Numbered from the stretch's first letter, positions 32,441-44,023 are shown. The stretch is 64,000 nucleotides of DNA from Pinus tabuliformis (GCA_031772625.1 CM062818.1:1682244167-1682308166); one strand, 5' to 3'. Made by a program: numbers and translations. Notes: a model not told the origin generated them from the sequence alone.

Positions 32441-32589
32441 AGTTTTTAAGGTATGTCTTTAAGTTTTAAGGTCCCAACTGTTAGAGGACGACTCCATGCT
32501 GTTCAGGAAGGCGAAGTTCTCTAATGACATGATGATGCAAAAGAAAGAGCCTCTGTAGTTACTACATGGGACACACTTCAAAAAGAAAG

Positions 32590-33402
32590 ATGGCAAGGGC
32601 CTAGCAGATGCCCTCTTTGTGAGAATTGCCCAGAATCCATCCACCACCTCTTCCTCCACTGCCACTTCTCAAAATAAGTATGGGCAGTTGCCACCAGACT
32701 CTTAACACATCAAAGAACATGGGAAGGAGAAGATGTAATAAATGCCCTCCATACTTGCATAGAAAACACAATTGCATGCAATCAAGCATTATCCTATGGT
32801 CCATTCGGCTAGCATGGAGTGAATCCACTTTTCAAGATAAAAAGACAAACCCCTATTGGGTCTTCTACAGCTGAATGCAAGCAGGAATGAAAGCACTCCA
32901 CTTCTCCCAAGTCCCCATTGGCCCTAATCTAGTACACCCAAGACCCGAACAGAACCCATGTATTCTTTGATGGTGCACCCAGAGATAATCCAGGAATCAA
33001 TGGTGATGGTGGCTGGCTCCTCTTCCCCAACAGCACAAAATCATCCTTTAAACTAGGCATCGGGCATGCAACCAACAACAGGGAGAACTGTTAGCAGCAA
33101 GCATGCTCCTAGACATTACATTGGAGAAAGGAAAACAGGATTTGAACACGTACAGCGACTTAAAAAATTATAGTAGGATGGTTCAATGGGACCTTGAGTG
33201 CATTCAGCATCAATCAAGCATAAGGAGTATCAAGGAAAAGATCCAATGCTTCAACAGCATCACGATCTCCCGTATCTACAAATACCTAAACGCAGAGGCC
33301 GATTCACTGGTCAAGGAAGCCGTAACAATAGATCCAGGTGTTGTGCACATTGAGACATTTGATGGGAGGATCAGCTCCACACTCATCAGAAACCTTTTCT
33401 GA
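32590..33402 (+). pseudogene. L2: 3' end of a LINE (zinc-binding segment and RNase H)
   Basis: CPLCENCPESIHHLFLHCHF (about 32610-32670) matches the RT-associated zinc segment C-x2-C-x8-H-x4-C. VFFDGAPRDNPGINGDGGW (about 32960-33015) is the RNase H start. YLNAEADSLVKEAV (about 33285-33325) is its end, holding the last catalytic aspartate (EAD). It differs clearly from L1 in sequence. Frames shift between the parts, and the 5' portion is missing (typical LINE 5' truncation). Confidence 0.8.
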
Positions 33403-34117
33403 GAGCAGGGAGAGGTACACTGTTTACTTAAACAACACTCCCAGGTATACCACTACAGAACTATTTTTTGAATTGTATAACGAAATGTTGTATTATGAAG
33501 TATTCCATGAGGTAACATCTTTGGTTTAACAGACCACAGAGTCCCGTACACTCACTTGAAAGCATCCCAGACATTCTGTTTGTGACACTACCCAAGCCCA
33601 CGGGCTGTAGGCAACTACCCTTTTTTGAACTCTGGGATTAATAGCCCCAAAAATGTACTCTATTTATATAAGTAGAGTAGATTTTTTTCCACACGAAACA
33701 AATTATCATATTTTAAAGCTTAAATAAAAACTGAATCTTAACACTTTTATGAATTTTATAAAAATTCTACATGGTTGATTAAAGACCCTATTAAATTCAC
33801 CATTGTGTGAGATTCAATGAGATTGTGGCATGTGATGATTAAGGCTGCAAGGTAAAACCAGACAGGCACCAAAGTAACAGTTATCACAGCTACTACAATT
33901 TGGACAGCAGAAAATACACATTCCAGTATTTGCAGATGTCTAATAAAAAAAAATGCACGGTAAGTCTGCAACTAATGCATGGCATTAATCATTAATGTGA
34001 ATTATATACTATAACAGGAACAAGTACTCAACAGAGACTTGGCATTCAACAAGTGCAACAAAAGGTTTCATACAGCCTCAAAGATTCAAGATCATAACAA
34101 AAAGGAAGCATGCCAAA

Positions 34118-34185
34118 GCAAGCTGCAAAATTGCATATCAACCTCAGTTAAGCAAGCTGCAAAATTGTATATCAACCTCAGTTGA
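34118..34185. repeat. 34-bp tandem duplication
   Basis: GCAAGCTGCAAAATTG(C/T)ATA occurs at 34118 and 34152; the copies are nearly identical. Confidence 0.85.
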
Positions 34186-34390
34186 GGACATCACACTAAC
34201 TGCTATGCCAAATCCAGTTTAGATTGATCAACTGGTTTATTTAATCAGGATGTATAGTACACAGAACACTAAGCCAAATGTCCTTTCAAATTAAACACCT
34301 GCTGCATCCTTAGGGAAATTCCACTTAGATCATTTCATCAAACACAGCCACCAAACATGTTTCAGATAGCTTGCCTAGTGCATCGTTATC

Positions 34391-34722
34391 AAAGTCACCC
34401 CTGCATTTCATCAATTGCAATTGACTCTCTAATGCTGAGTTTTGCCAGGTGCATTTCTGCTATATCTTTATTGAGGCTGTAATTTACTGCCGAATTTGTC
34501 ACAGCTCCCTTTTAAGATTTCATGCAAGAGTCTGTTGGTCTCTTTGCTACCAAAGTCACCCCTGCATTTTATCAATCGCAATTGACTCTATCGTGCGGAA
34601 TTTTGCCAGGTGCATTTCCACAATATCTTTTATGAGGATATAATTTACTGCTGAATTTGTCACAACTCCAGTGTCAAAGCTTTTTTAAGATTTCATGCAA
34701 TAGTCTGGTGTGCCTTCCTTAT
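34391..34722. repeat. 161-bp tandem duplication
   Basis: The copy starting AAAGTCACCCCTGCATTT at 34391 is repeated at 34552. The copies share TTTTGCCAGGTGCATTTC and AAGATTTCATGCAA blocks at roughly 85% identity, and the second carries a short extra segment. Confidence 0.85.
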
Positions 34723-34724
34723 TT

Positions 34725-34918
34725 ATTGCCGAGTTACAATTACCGACTTTGCAGAGTCCATCCATCAATGCGTTGTATATAACATCATCAAAGTTCAAAG
34801 TACAAATCCTCTTTTGGCATCTCCTATAAGATTTGTTGAGCTTCATCTATCCTGCAATGCTTGCAGAGTCCATTAATTAGTGTACTATAGCTAGCCAGGT
34901 TAGGCTTGCAACCATTCT
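34725..34918 (-). pseudogene. out-of-frame PPR C-terminal remnant
   Basis: Directly past the stop of the PPR gene, a different minus-strand frame continues the repeat pattern: MLKNGCKPNLASYSTLING then LCKHCRIDEAQQIL. Further on, after stops, VIYNALMDGLCKVGN appears. So the ancestral protein had at least one and a half more PPR motifs. A one-base insertion or two-base deletion near 34925 best explains the switch of frame, and later stops show that the tail has decayed since. Confidence 0.75.
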
Positions 34919-36361
34919 TCAACATCTCTGAAGGAGCTCCCTGGCCTTCTCCAGATCACCCACCTTGCAAAAGCCTTTTATAAGTGTATTGTATGTAATT
35001 TCATTAGGCTGACCACCCATTTGCACCATAGCAGCTAACAACCGGTAAGCTTCTTGAAGCTTACCTTCTTTGCAAAGACCATCAATAAGAGCAGTGTGTG
35101 TGATCACATTCGGACTGCACCCCTTATACAACATCTCATTAAACCATTTGGTGGCCTCCTGCCATTGCCCTTCTTTACAGAAAGCATCAATAAATGCAGT
35201 GTATGTGACAACATCAGGGAATATGTTTTTATTGCGCATTTCATAGAGGAGTTTCAAAGCCTTGTCTAACTTGCCTCCTTTACAGAAACCATCAATAAGG
35301 ACATTGTATGTGACCACATTAGGGCTTACGGTTTTGTTGGGCATTTGATTGAAGAGTTTATTAGCCTCGTCCAACATGCCTCCCTTACAGAGACCATTAA
35401 TAAACACATTGTATGTGACAGCATTAGGACATATGTTTTTGTTGGGCATTTCATGGAAAAGTCTCCTAGCCTCGTCCACATTGTGTTTCTTACATAATCC
35501 ATTAATAAGCACATTGTATGTGACAGAGTTAGGATATATGCTTTTCTTGGACATTTCATGGAAGAGTTCGATACCTTCGTCCAACTTGCCTTCTTTGCAA
35601 AGAAAATCAATCAAAGCAGTAAATGTAATAACATCAGGGTCATACCCTTCTTTTAACATCTGAGACAGTAATCTTTTGGCATCTTGTAACTTACCTTCTT
35701 TACATAGTCGATCTATGAGAATGGTAAACGTGATTCTGTTAGGCTTATGACCCATTTGCAGCATAGCAGCTAAGAGCCCGAACGCCTCGTCAGTTTTCCC
35801 TGTCTCGCAGAGCCCACCTATTACGATATTATATGTAACAAGATTAGGAACCTGTTGTTTGCTTACCATTTGCTTGAAAAATTTAATAGCATCATCGATC
35901 CTTCCCACCCTGGTAAGTCCTTTGATAAGTGTATTGAAAGTAACGACACTTGGAACATAGCCATGTGCTTCTATTCCTTCAAACACTTTGAATGCATAAT
36001 CCATTCTACCCGTTTGACAGTGACAGTTGATGACAATGTTCAGAGTTGTCAGATCTGGAACAATGTCGGTTTCAATCATAAGTATGTAAACACACAACGC
36101 TGATTCATGTCGATTCTGTCGAACAAGACTACTTAACAAGTGATTGCAGGTGCTGAGTGTGGGGATAGTTTCAGATTTCGGTGAAAGCAGATGCTTGAAG
36201 GTCTCCACTGCCTCCGTAAGGCGGTTAGTCTGGCATAATGTTTTAATCCGCGTGTCTGGAGTGGCATTCGAAGTATGGAAGCATTGGTGAAAAATGGCAT
36301 GGCCAGGTGAATTCCTCTTCCACAGGCAAAGCATCCTCTTTCTCCTTATGGTCGCCGCCAT
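34919..36361 (-). CDS. P-class pentatricopeptide repeat (PPR) protein, C-terminally truncated
   Basis: The only convincing host gene. PPR proteins bind organelle RNA one base per motif and affect its cleavage, stability or translation. I take the ATG at 36361 as start: the in-frame codon further up (36403) is GTG, and GCGATGGC is a good plant context. This gives 480 aa with no intron, typical of PPR genes. Residues 1-34 are Arg-rich and lack acids (MAATIRRKRMLCLWKRN), so a mitochondrial or plastid presequence is likely. A degenerate motif lies near 35-68, then eleven 35-residue motifs at 69-453 and a partial twelfth (454-480). Motifs are of the VTYNxLIxGLC type; no E, DYW or SMR domain is seen. 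The frame ends inside motif 12, while PPR sequence continues in another frame, so this may be a recent pseudogene or a functional truncation. Confidence 0.9.
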   Translation of the reverse strand: MAATIRRKRMLCLWKRNSPGHAIFHQCFHTSNATPDTRIKTLCQTNRLTEAVETFKHLLSPKSETIPTLSTCNHLLSSLVRQNRHESALCVYILMIETDIVPDLTTLNIVINCHCQTGRMDYAFKVFEGIEAHGYVPSVVTFNTLIKGLTRVGRIDDAIKFFKQMVSKQQVPNLVTYNIVIGGLCETGKTDEAFGLLAAMLQMGHKPNRITFTILIDRLCKEGKLQDAKRLLSQMLKEGYDPDVITFTALIDFLCKEGKLDEGIELFHEMSKKSIYPNSVTYNVLINGLCKKHNVDEARRLFHEMPNKNICPNAVTYNVFINGLCKGGMLDEANKLFNQMPNKTVSPNVVTYNVLIDGFCKGGKLDKALKLLYEMRNKNIFPDVVTYTAFIDAFCKEGQWQEATKWFNEMLYKGCSPNVITHTALIDGLCKEGKLQEAYRLLAAMVQMGGQPNEITYNTLIKGFCKVGDLEKARELLQRC

Positions 36362-38215
36362 CGCCGTGCATCCTACGATTGAGAGTAAGATTGCTGTTAA
36401 CACCCGACTCCAAAAACCCTTATTCCGAGCCTGCGCCCCCTGTTTCGGCCTTTGACAGTAAACAACAATGGAACAATTTGGCTTTCCGCTGATGATAAGA
36501 CATAGATGAGCGTTTAAAAGAATGATTGATTTTCATTAAACCCTTAAGACATTATTAAAACAGCAGGTATTATAGCTTACATTTTTGAAAGATGAGTGAC
36601 TTTCATTAAACCCTTAAAAGATTATTGGTCTCTTATAGGTTATATGAAGGGATTAAAAAAGTTATTATAGCTTACATTTTGAAGCCCAACATTGCCTTAA
36701 TCTACATACAAGTTATAGGGTTTATAAAATATTATTATAGGTTGATTGTTTTATAGTAAAGAGTTGTAATTAATTTTTTCTAATTATTAAAAGTGATTTA
36801 ATAGAAATTGTGTAGTTGAGGATTACATTAATACATAGGCGTTTGTCGATACTATAACACTCTAAATTTTGCCTTACACTCAAATTTTGGAGCTTCCCAT
36901 GATTGTGTGAATTGTCGTTTTGGGTTGTTAAAATTATTCCACGCTTGTTCTCTAACTTTTTCTAAGTGTTCAATTCCATTTTCTAAAGAAGCCCAAAGTG
37001 TCGTCTTTTGTTAGAGGTAGCTCTGGTGCACCTTTAAGAGGCAACTCTAGCTCACTCTTTTGCATCAATAGATCCTATTTGTTGTTAGAATATGCGTTGG
37101 ACACATTCTCATGGCACAACACCTTTTGGTTATCATCGACACTTGTGTCGTAAAGATATATCTTAAGTGTCACACTTGGAGATAAGTGTCATTTCGTTTC
37201 ATTGTAAGCATGTGTATTTTGGGTACAATGTGTCTTTCTATCATGCACATAAGTGTATATGTGTGTGTGATCATGTTTAAGACCAGTTATATGCTTTTCC
37301 TCTCGTGTCTCATTGATCTCGCACTTAGTCATTTTTGGACACCTTCCTTGTCCCCTTAACTTGCGCAACTCATGGACACATTTAAATTTTAGTCAAGTGA
37401 TGAGCACACTACACACTCCTAAGCCTCAGTGATGAGACCCTTACCTCCTAGAGCTGAACACTACGCCCACCTAGAGGATAACATCTTTCATTGCACATTG
37501 AGCAACTTCAGAGCACAATCACTTAACCTTGTAGTTTACATTTGCTCATCTATGGAAGCTTAGACCACCTTGCCTTGAATTGCGCTCTATGCATTCTCGG
37601 TGGATAGTAGGGCCATTTTTGGGACCCTTGCAGTGCTCAATTGCGCAATCCCTAGACCCCTCTCCTCAAGCACTGCGCAATTATAGTGGGCATGCCTGTT
37701 ATCTCTACCACCAGAACTTGCGAAATGCACATAAGCTTGTCTTTGATCTCCTTGCCACTGCACACTACACAATTCTAATGCCCATTCCTTCACTCCCTGC
37801 CTCTTGATCTCGTGCACTGTGCCAAACAAGGCTTGTCCCTCAGCCATTACGCATTGTCCCATCACAATCAACATTTTGCAAGAGAAAACAAGGTAGACTA
37901 GGTGATTTCAGGATTGATATTGTCTTTTCATCAGCGAACTTCATTTGCAAGTGCTATCATCCAAACATGACAAGATGATGCTCTAAGAGGTCATCAAGGA
38001 GAAGTTACGAGAAGACACTTGTGGAGGTGAGACACAAAAGAACCATCATATAAGGAGACAAAGAAACTTTGAACTACAACAAATGGATGAAGACCAAGAT
38101 GACATGGAAGAATCTATACTACAACCAAAGGCTTTTACAGGGTGAAGATGGAGCACAAGCAAGATCTATTATGAAGGACAAAAAGACATAGCAACAATGA
38201 GAAGAACCTAACATT
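36362..38215. other. intergenic DNA upstream of the PPR gene
   Basis: No gene recognised. No obvious TATA box lies just upstream of the PPR start. A short ATG lies out of frame nine to ten bases above the chosen start (36370). From about 37350 to 37850 a loose recurrent motif around TTGCGCAA / ACTGCGCAA appears about ten times. Confidence 0.5.
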
Positions 38216-38374
38216 GATACACTACAATGAAGTCTCATGTCACAGTCGTTAAATTATGGCTTCTGAAAGTGTCCATGTATTTTTCCACAATTTGTGGAAT
38301 GTAATTTTATATTTCAAAAAAATGAGAAAATGTAAAATGTGTGGAAGCTAAGGGTCACACATGGAATGTGGAAA

Positions 38375-38488
38375 GTCACTAGGAAGTCCTAGAGTCATGT
38401 AGGAGCTCAAAGGACACATAGAAGCTCAAAAGTCATATGGGAGCCCACGAGTCATGGAGGAGGTCAAGAATCACATAGAAGGTGGAGA
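38375..38488 (+). repeat. six 19-bp tandem repeats upstream of a TATA box
   Basis: Units start at 38375, 38394, 38413, 38432, 38451 and 38470, exactly 19 bp apart. They vary around GTCATATAGGAGCTCAAAG. The array ends 13 bp before TTGTTATAAATAAAC. Confidence 0.8.
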
Positions 38489-38501
38489 GTCACTTCATTT
38501 G

Positions 38502-38510
38502 TTATAAATA
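38502..38510 (+). promoter_or_regulatory. TATA box of LTR-like sequence
   Basis: TTATAAATA, a close match to the plant consensus TATAAATA, directly downstream of the 19-bp repeat array. Confidence 0.55.
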
Positions 38511-38728
38511 AACACTCATAGCTCAAGCAAATGACTTTTCACATTGGCTTCTCAAGCTAGGCATAGGAAAGAATGTCATCCTATTGAGGAGCAAGTGGTG
38601 GCTTAATGTTCCAGTATTGGAGTTAGTGATGTATAATTGTAATTATGTATCTTGGAACATTCATGCATATATCGTGAATGTTGTAAGACTATTATTTCAT
38701 TGTTTGCAAGGTATGTTTGTGTTTATAC

Positions 38729-41700
38729 TGTTACCCACCATTTTGTGAGTAATATCCCCAGGATTTTTTTTTTCTCCAAGATGGTCCTCAACTGGCAGCC
38801 AATAGCCCCTTGCAGCCACCAACTAGCTCATTGTGCCTTTTCTCTGCCACCTGAGGCAACCATGTGGTCCCTCGCCCATCTGCCATGATCATATGTTTGA
38901 AGTTGGGCCTCCTGAACCTAAAGGTATGCCTTGCCACTTGGTAATTGAGTATTGTAATTTTCTTATCATGGACACTTCTAGGCACACATTAATGGGGGGA
39001 TTCGGCGGAAGAATGGGTTGGGTCTTTGTTTTTGTCCCCTAGACCCCTTTTAGGAATTAACCTTGGATTCTAGTCCCATGGGATCTCTTTTACTAACCAT
39101 TTGGCATTAGGGATGGTATTCCATGGGAAAAACTGATTTTGGTTGCGTGGTCTTGTTCCCTTATTCGTTTATATTACTCTCTTTTCACTCATTTTTACCC
39201 CATTCATCATTTCTCCCACCTAGGTCCACATTCCTCCACTGGGTCCACATAAGGTTAGCTTGTCCCTTCCCTTTGCCCACACCATGGGTCATGGCCTGGA
39301 ATGAAGCCTAGAGGTTGATGTAGCTATAAAGAAAGATAAAATCATATATGGCCACATTCAATAAGAAAATGTACCACAAAATGAAAAAGATGGTTGAGAC
39401 AAACACATTTAGCACGTGGGCAAAATCCAATACATGAGCTCTACCCCATCATCATGGCCATCACCCTAGTTCCTACAAGTTTTATGAGCCTCCTTCATCA
39501 AATAGAAACCCATGATTGTCCCAACCCCTAGTGGGAAATGAACCACCCCACCTTAAAAGGGGGTATTCAATGTTATATCTTGTACATCATGCTCTTACCC
39601 CTTGAGCCCCGAGCAATTAATTAAAGAAAATCGTAAAAAGGAAAAATGCATATAAATAAGGGTGGAAAAATCAAGGCCGAGGCACCTCATGTACCACGAT
39701 TTCTCCCTCCTATACATTATAAACTCGATTGTGGGATTCCCTCTTATTAGCTACCCTTGTACCCCAACATGTGACCCAGTGTTGCCCCTTCTCATTCCCC
39801 ACTGCATTCACCTTTCTATCACATGCCACCACCTTTTGAAGCATGTACCTTGACTATATTATACCCTTTAGAAGTAGAAACCACCTAATAGGATCATTGG
39901 TTAACCCCATTTGGAGTTTAGGAGGCATTGGCACATCCCAAAGCCCATTATGGAAGGGTAGGCCATTATGAAGTCCCCACTTGTGGTCCATGACTAGTAA
40001 GCTCATTTACTTCATTTCTCTAATGACGTTGTACTGGAGAGTTAGGGGACACATTGGATCTTATGCAGGATTGCAGATGGTCTCCATTTTGTGTTTGGTC
40101 TCCCTATACGGGGTCCTAGTCCTCTAAAGGGATATATTGGCACATGTAGGGTGTGTGTTGAGAACCATGAGCCTCCACAACAACAAACAACACTCCATGG
40201 ATCCCCATAGCCATTTAGAGATCACTCATGGTTAACTTATGGGATGAGGAAGATGCACATGATCCATCATGCCTAGTTGGACCCAGATTTGTGCCATATA
40301 GTTGGCAGATGATCCAAGACTTGCACGATGATGTGGCATCACATACACCATCATCCTATCCCTTACAGGCGATTTCCAGGCATCTTCGATTTGATTGGAG
40401 ACCCACAAGGACACTTGTGCGCCCCCACATGTCATTTGAAGCACCATAAGTAATTACAAGGGGCCAACCCCTTGGCCAATGCTTTTGAGGGTCCTATTCT
40501 TCATAGTGGCACCCATGGACCTCATTAGGCCTCTTAGAGGGCCCTATGACATGCATAGATTATTATTTAACCTCTTGAGAGGCTTACTTTTTCATTTATG
40601 AGCTGGTTTGGTGGGCTTGTCACCAAAAGTTGAATTATTAGAACATTATTTTATTTCTCGGGCTTATGTAGGCCAAGGAGGCTAATTCAAACTCTTAACT
40701 TGTGTATAAATACAATTGAGATGAGCTCATTTACTCATCATCAATTTGGTTGGGATCATTTCTCCCTCTTGAGATCTTCGCACTTTTTTTAGAGGATGGA
40801 TTGGAGCTTTATGGATGAATTTTGATGTGTGGATATTGGTTTATCTTCTCTTGGAGCTTCTCTCTTGTCAATTGTGAATGGTTGGATATACTTTGTTACA
40901 TGTAAGTACATGCTTTTAATTTTATTCTTGTTTACTTTTTTCATATTTGTTGACTAGGATTTTCGTTGTTCTAGGGCTAATTGTTGCATGCATTTACTAC
41001 TTAAAATTGTGGAAATTGTCTCTATCATAGCATCTCGCATTGTATGGACCATGTAATATGAGAAAAATATCCTGGATGTAATTCTATTAATTAATTTTAC
41101 CTTGATAAGCCATTCCTTTTGCACATCGAAGTATAAAAGCTACAATGTTTCTTCTTCTTGACCTAGACAGGCTAGCGAAGTGATCTTGAGGTCTCCTTGA
41201 TCGGGAACCAAGAAATCCTACTCATTTTCATCATAGACTCCATTCTAAAAGATTAAGGCACTGGTCTACCAAGGTTGGTCACTAAAAATCATATTATTTC
41301 ACCTCCTTCCAGTTCTAGCCAAGTTGGGGTACCTAGGGCATCAATTTCTCAACAAGCTAGCCACCAGAAAAGTTCAATCTCCTAAGGTCTCCTGCGCTGG
41401 CCTTTCCTCAAGATCTCCTTCAATTTTGAAGCCATTTCAATGGTGGAATTGGGAGAAAAGCCAAGCCCTAGCTCCAGATCAAAACTTTCCCTACCATCCC
41501 CAAGGTTAGTACCTCATAGGGTAAAAACAACATCTTGAAGTGAAAAATTATTTCTTTGATCCTTTCCCCACCTTTGTCTAGGGTAAGAATATCATTGGTT
41601 GCTACATTCTTTCCTCATACGTTAAACTGGGTCAGCTTGGCCTTGTGTGGTCCCGCTCCTTTGAAAGATCATTTTCAAGAACCATTCGGGGTACCAATTC

Positions 41701-42039
41701 TAATAATGATTTTAGGGATTGGGGAACTCCTTCACAAGTATTATCCCATAAATCTAACCCTCAAATCCTCTCTTCCTTTGCCTAGAATACATAGTACCTT
41801 GCTTAGAAAGCAAGCAAGATCCATCCTTCAAACTCTTATGGGAAAGGGTTTATTTGGGTGACTCATACCCATTGACTTATCCTTCATTAGTGACTCCATA
41901 CATAACGAGTCTCCTCCCATTGGTGAAAATTTGTAAATAGAAGGGAGCCTTCACTGAGGTGACAGTGGGCTAAGTCTCCATTTGTTTCCCTTAGCCCAAC
42001 ATTTGCCCTTTAGCTTCCCTGCTAGTTTGAGTGGTAACA
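38729..42039 (+). repeat. 5' LTR of T1
   Basis: 3,311 bp, aligned along its whole length with 44024-47333. Open frames inside it occur at matching places in both LTRs but are short and encode nothing recognisable. Confidence 0.9.
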
Positions 42040-42042
42040 TTT

Positions 42043-42062
42043 TGGCACCATTGTCGAGGACA
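42043..42062 (+). other. primer-binding site of T1
   Basis: TGGCACCATTGTCGAGGACA looks like the Athila/Tat primer site TGGCGCCGTTGCCGGGGA after C-to-T decay at CG sites. It lies three bases inside the LTR. Confidence 0.7.
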
Positions 42063-42235
42063 TAAAACATGTGTTTTGTTCCCCATACGACATATTGACA
42101 TATCATTATTGTTGACTTCATGGGAAGAACAAAGCTCTAGTTATTCATTGAACTTTAAGGTCGATGCTTGTAGGGTGAAGAAAATATTTTTTTAGGCATA
42201 TTTAATTTTATCGTGGTGACTCCTACATATGTTTC

Positions 42236-42620
42236 ATGTATACCTCAAATAGGTTTCCATTCTTTTGTAAATTTCCTGCTTTGGACATTGCTAGCATCCC
42301 TAAACGTCCTAATCATGTCATGGGAAGGATGCTACGTGGGATGCCTGTGTTTGATGGTGATCCATTCTTCGCAATTAACCACGTAGAAAGATTTAATGCA
42401 CATGCTTCAAGAGAGAAGGTTGTCCACCAATATGTCCTTATGTTGTTGTTCATGGGGTTGCTTGGTGTTCATAACTCATGGCGGCATGATCACGAACCTA
42501 GGATAATTTAATCTATTGAAGAGTTCGTCGAGGGCTTTCTTAGACATTTTTAGGTACACCCTGCATTAACCATCCAAGAGGAAGCTTTCATCAAGAATCA
42601 TAAAGACAGTAAGAATCTAG
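42236..42620 (+). pseudogene. T1 gag-like region
   Basis: The translation contains HVMGRMLRGMPVFDGDPFF then AINHVERFNAHASREKVVHQ, followed by LMLLFMGLLG. This has the shape of the Gypsy gag start (F-x-G-x-DP, DHV-x-F, V-x-RLF-x-x-SL-x-G). A few breaks are present. Confidence 0.6.
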
Positions 42621-43310
42621 GTAATGAGAAATAAGACGAGTCCTCCTTGGGTCCACATGATGAAAATGATGATTTTGAGGAAACATGTGCTGGGAAGAAT
42701 GAATTTATGGAAAGTGAAATTGAGACCAACCCTACCTTTCTCAAGGATATTACTCCCGATGAATCCTCTTTTGAAAACCTTGGGAGTGATGATCCCATTA
42801 GCCCATTGAAAGTTGACATTGAAGATTATTTCCACATTGAAAAGGAGAAATGGGAAATTGTTGGTCCTTAATTTGATTTTGCTCCCATTTATGACACTGA
42901 CAAGGAGGATGAGGATGAGATTGGTCTTCCCTCCCCCTCGGGCACTATTTATGATGACATACCCATTGATACCCTTAAGAAGGAGAATCTTCATTTTCCT
43001 TTGCATAAAGAGGGGCAGTTGGAAGTGATCAACTTTCCTTTTAAGAGAGACCTAATCTTTGATACTAAGGGAATTGATAAGGCTCCCACTTCTCTTGAGT
43101 ATGATTCTATGTTCAAATCACTTGAGCCTTTATGTCATGACTTTGGGAAGGCACAACCCATTGAATACAACACTTATTTCTCTTTGTTTCCTATTGTTCA
43201 TCATCTTGGGTCTTCATCAAGTGATTCCATCACTCCCATCACTGATTATAATTTTCCTCCTGGGACACACCCTCGGGGTTTTGATCACTCCATAGTCTCC
43301 CCTCTCTAGT
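42620..43310 (+). pseudogene. T1 acidic region of unknown function
   Basis: A nearly open stretch, rich in Asp/Glu and Ser/Pro, e.g. DENDDFEETCAGKNEFMESE and DKEDEDEIGLPSP. No zinc knuckle or protease active site is seen where pol would be expected. I do not recognise it. It occupies the place of pol in this short interior. Confidence 0.45.
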
Positions 43311-44023
43311 GTAATCATCATGTGTAACCTAATTATGTTTCTCCATCTCGTCGACCTCCCTTTCCTGATGAAGGCCATAATCCATGATGTAAATAGTAAG
43401 GACAATGGTGGAAGTGATATGCGCGAGGTCGTCATCCATCGAAAGTTTATGAGCTTGGTTGTTGAAATCTCTATATTTTGGTTGCAAGATAAGATCTCAT
43501 GGACTAGTTTACATCCTTTTCTTGCCTCTTCTCACATAAATCATCCATATGTGGGCATCATATTTTCCCACCTCCCACCTACAACATCCTCCATGTGTTT
43601 GGGTTTGCATTTTCTTTGGGACTTGTTGCATGAGTAATCATGTAGGCAGGCATATTTATATTGACTTGATGATATGTTGGTTGCATTGGCTTTATGATTA
43701 CACTTAAAAATAGCTTCGTCATATGCATGTTAGGGTAGGATGCATTGCATTCTCATTTTCGCATTAGAATTTATGTCATATCATATTTCTCATGGTAGAT
43801 AGATGCATATTTACATATTTTATTTTATGTTGATTTTATGGCCTAACATATAGCATGTGCGATCATGAGACGCTGCGAAAGCATGCTGCCCCATGTCTTT
43901 TCATATATTATATTTGTAGGTGAGAGGTCCACGATAACCAAGAGATTGCTGGAGTTCTCATGACCTCCCGTTCGAGTAGGTTTGTCCACTTCTTTGAGAG
44001 ATCATGTCCCAATTGGAGCCAGA
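43311..44023 (+). other. T1 interior, 3' non-coding part
   Basis: No domain seen. The expected polypurine tract just before the LTR at 44024 is not obvious (the flank reads AATTGGAGCCAGA). Confidence 0.5.

Larger units (their letters stand above)
33403..34724. other. intergenic DNA downstream of the PPR gene
   Basis: No gene seen. It contains a 34-bp tandem duplication (34118-34185) and a tandem duplication of about 161 bp (34391-34722), both listed. Confidence 0.6.
38216..38728 (+). repeat. LTR-like sequence with TATA box, interrupted by T1
   Basis: A TATA box GTTATAAATAAAC (about 38501) is preceded by six 19-bp repeats (38375-38488) and followed by a leader-like stretch up to the T1 insertion. 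Plus-strand gag sequence resumes to the right of T1 (47640 on), so this is plausibly the 5' LTR of that Gypsy element, split by T1. The start at TGATACACTACAATG (38216) is a guess. Confidence 0.45.

Noticed and set aside
35054-36103. Plus-strand frames over the PPR gene
   Set aside because: They are antisense shadows of the PPR repeats, repeating at 105-bp steps.
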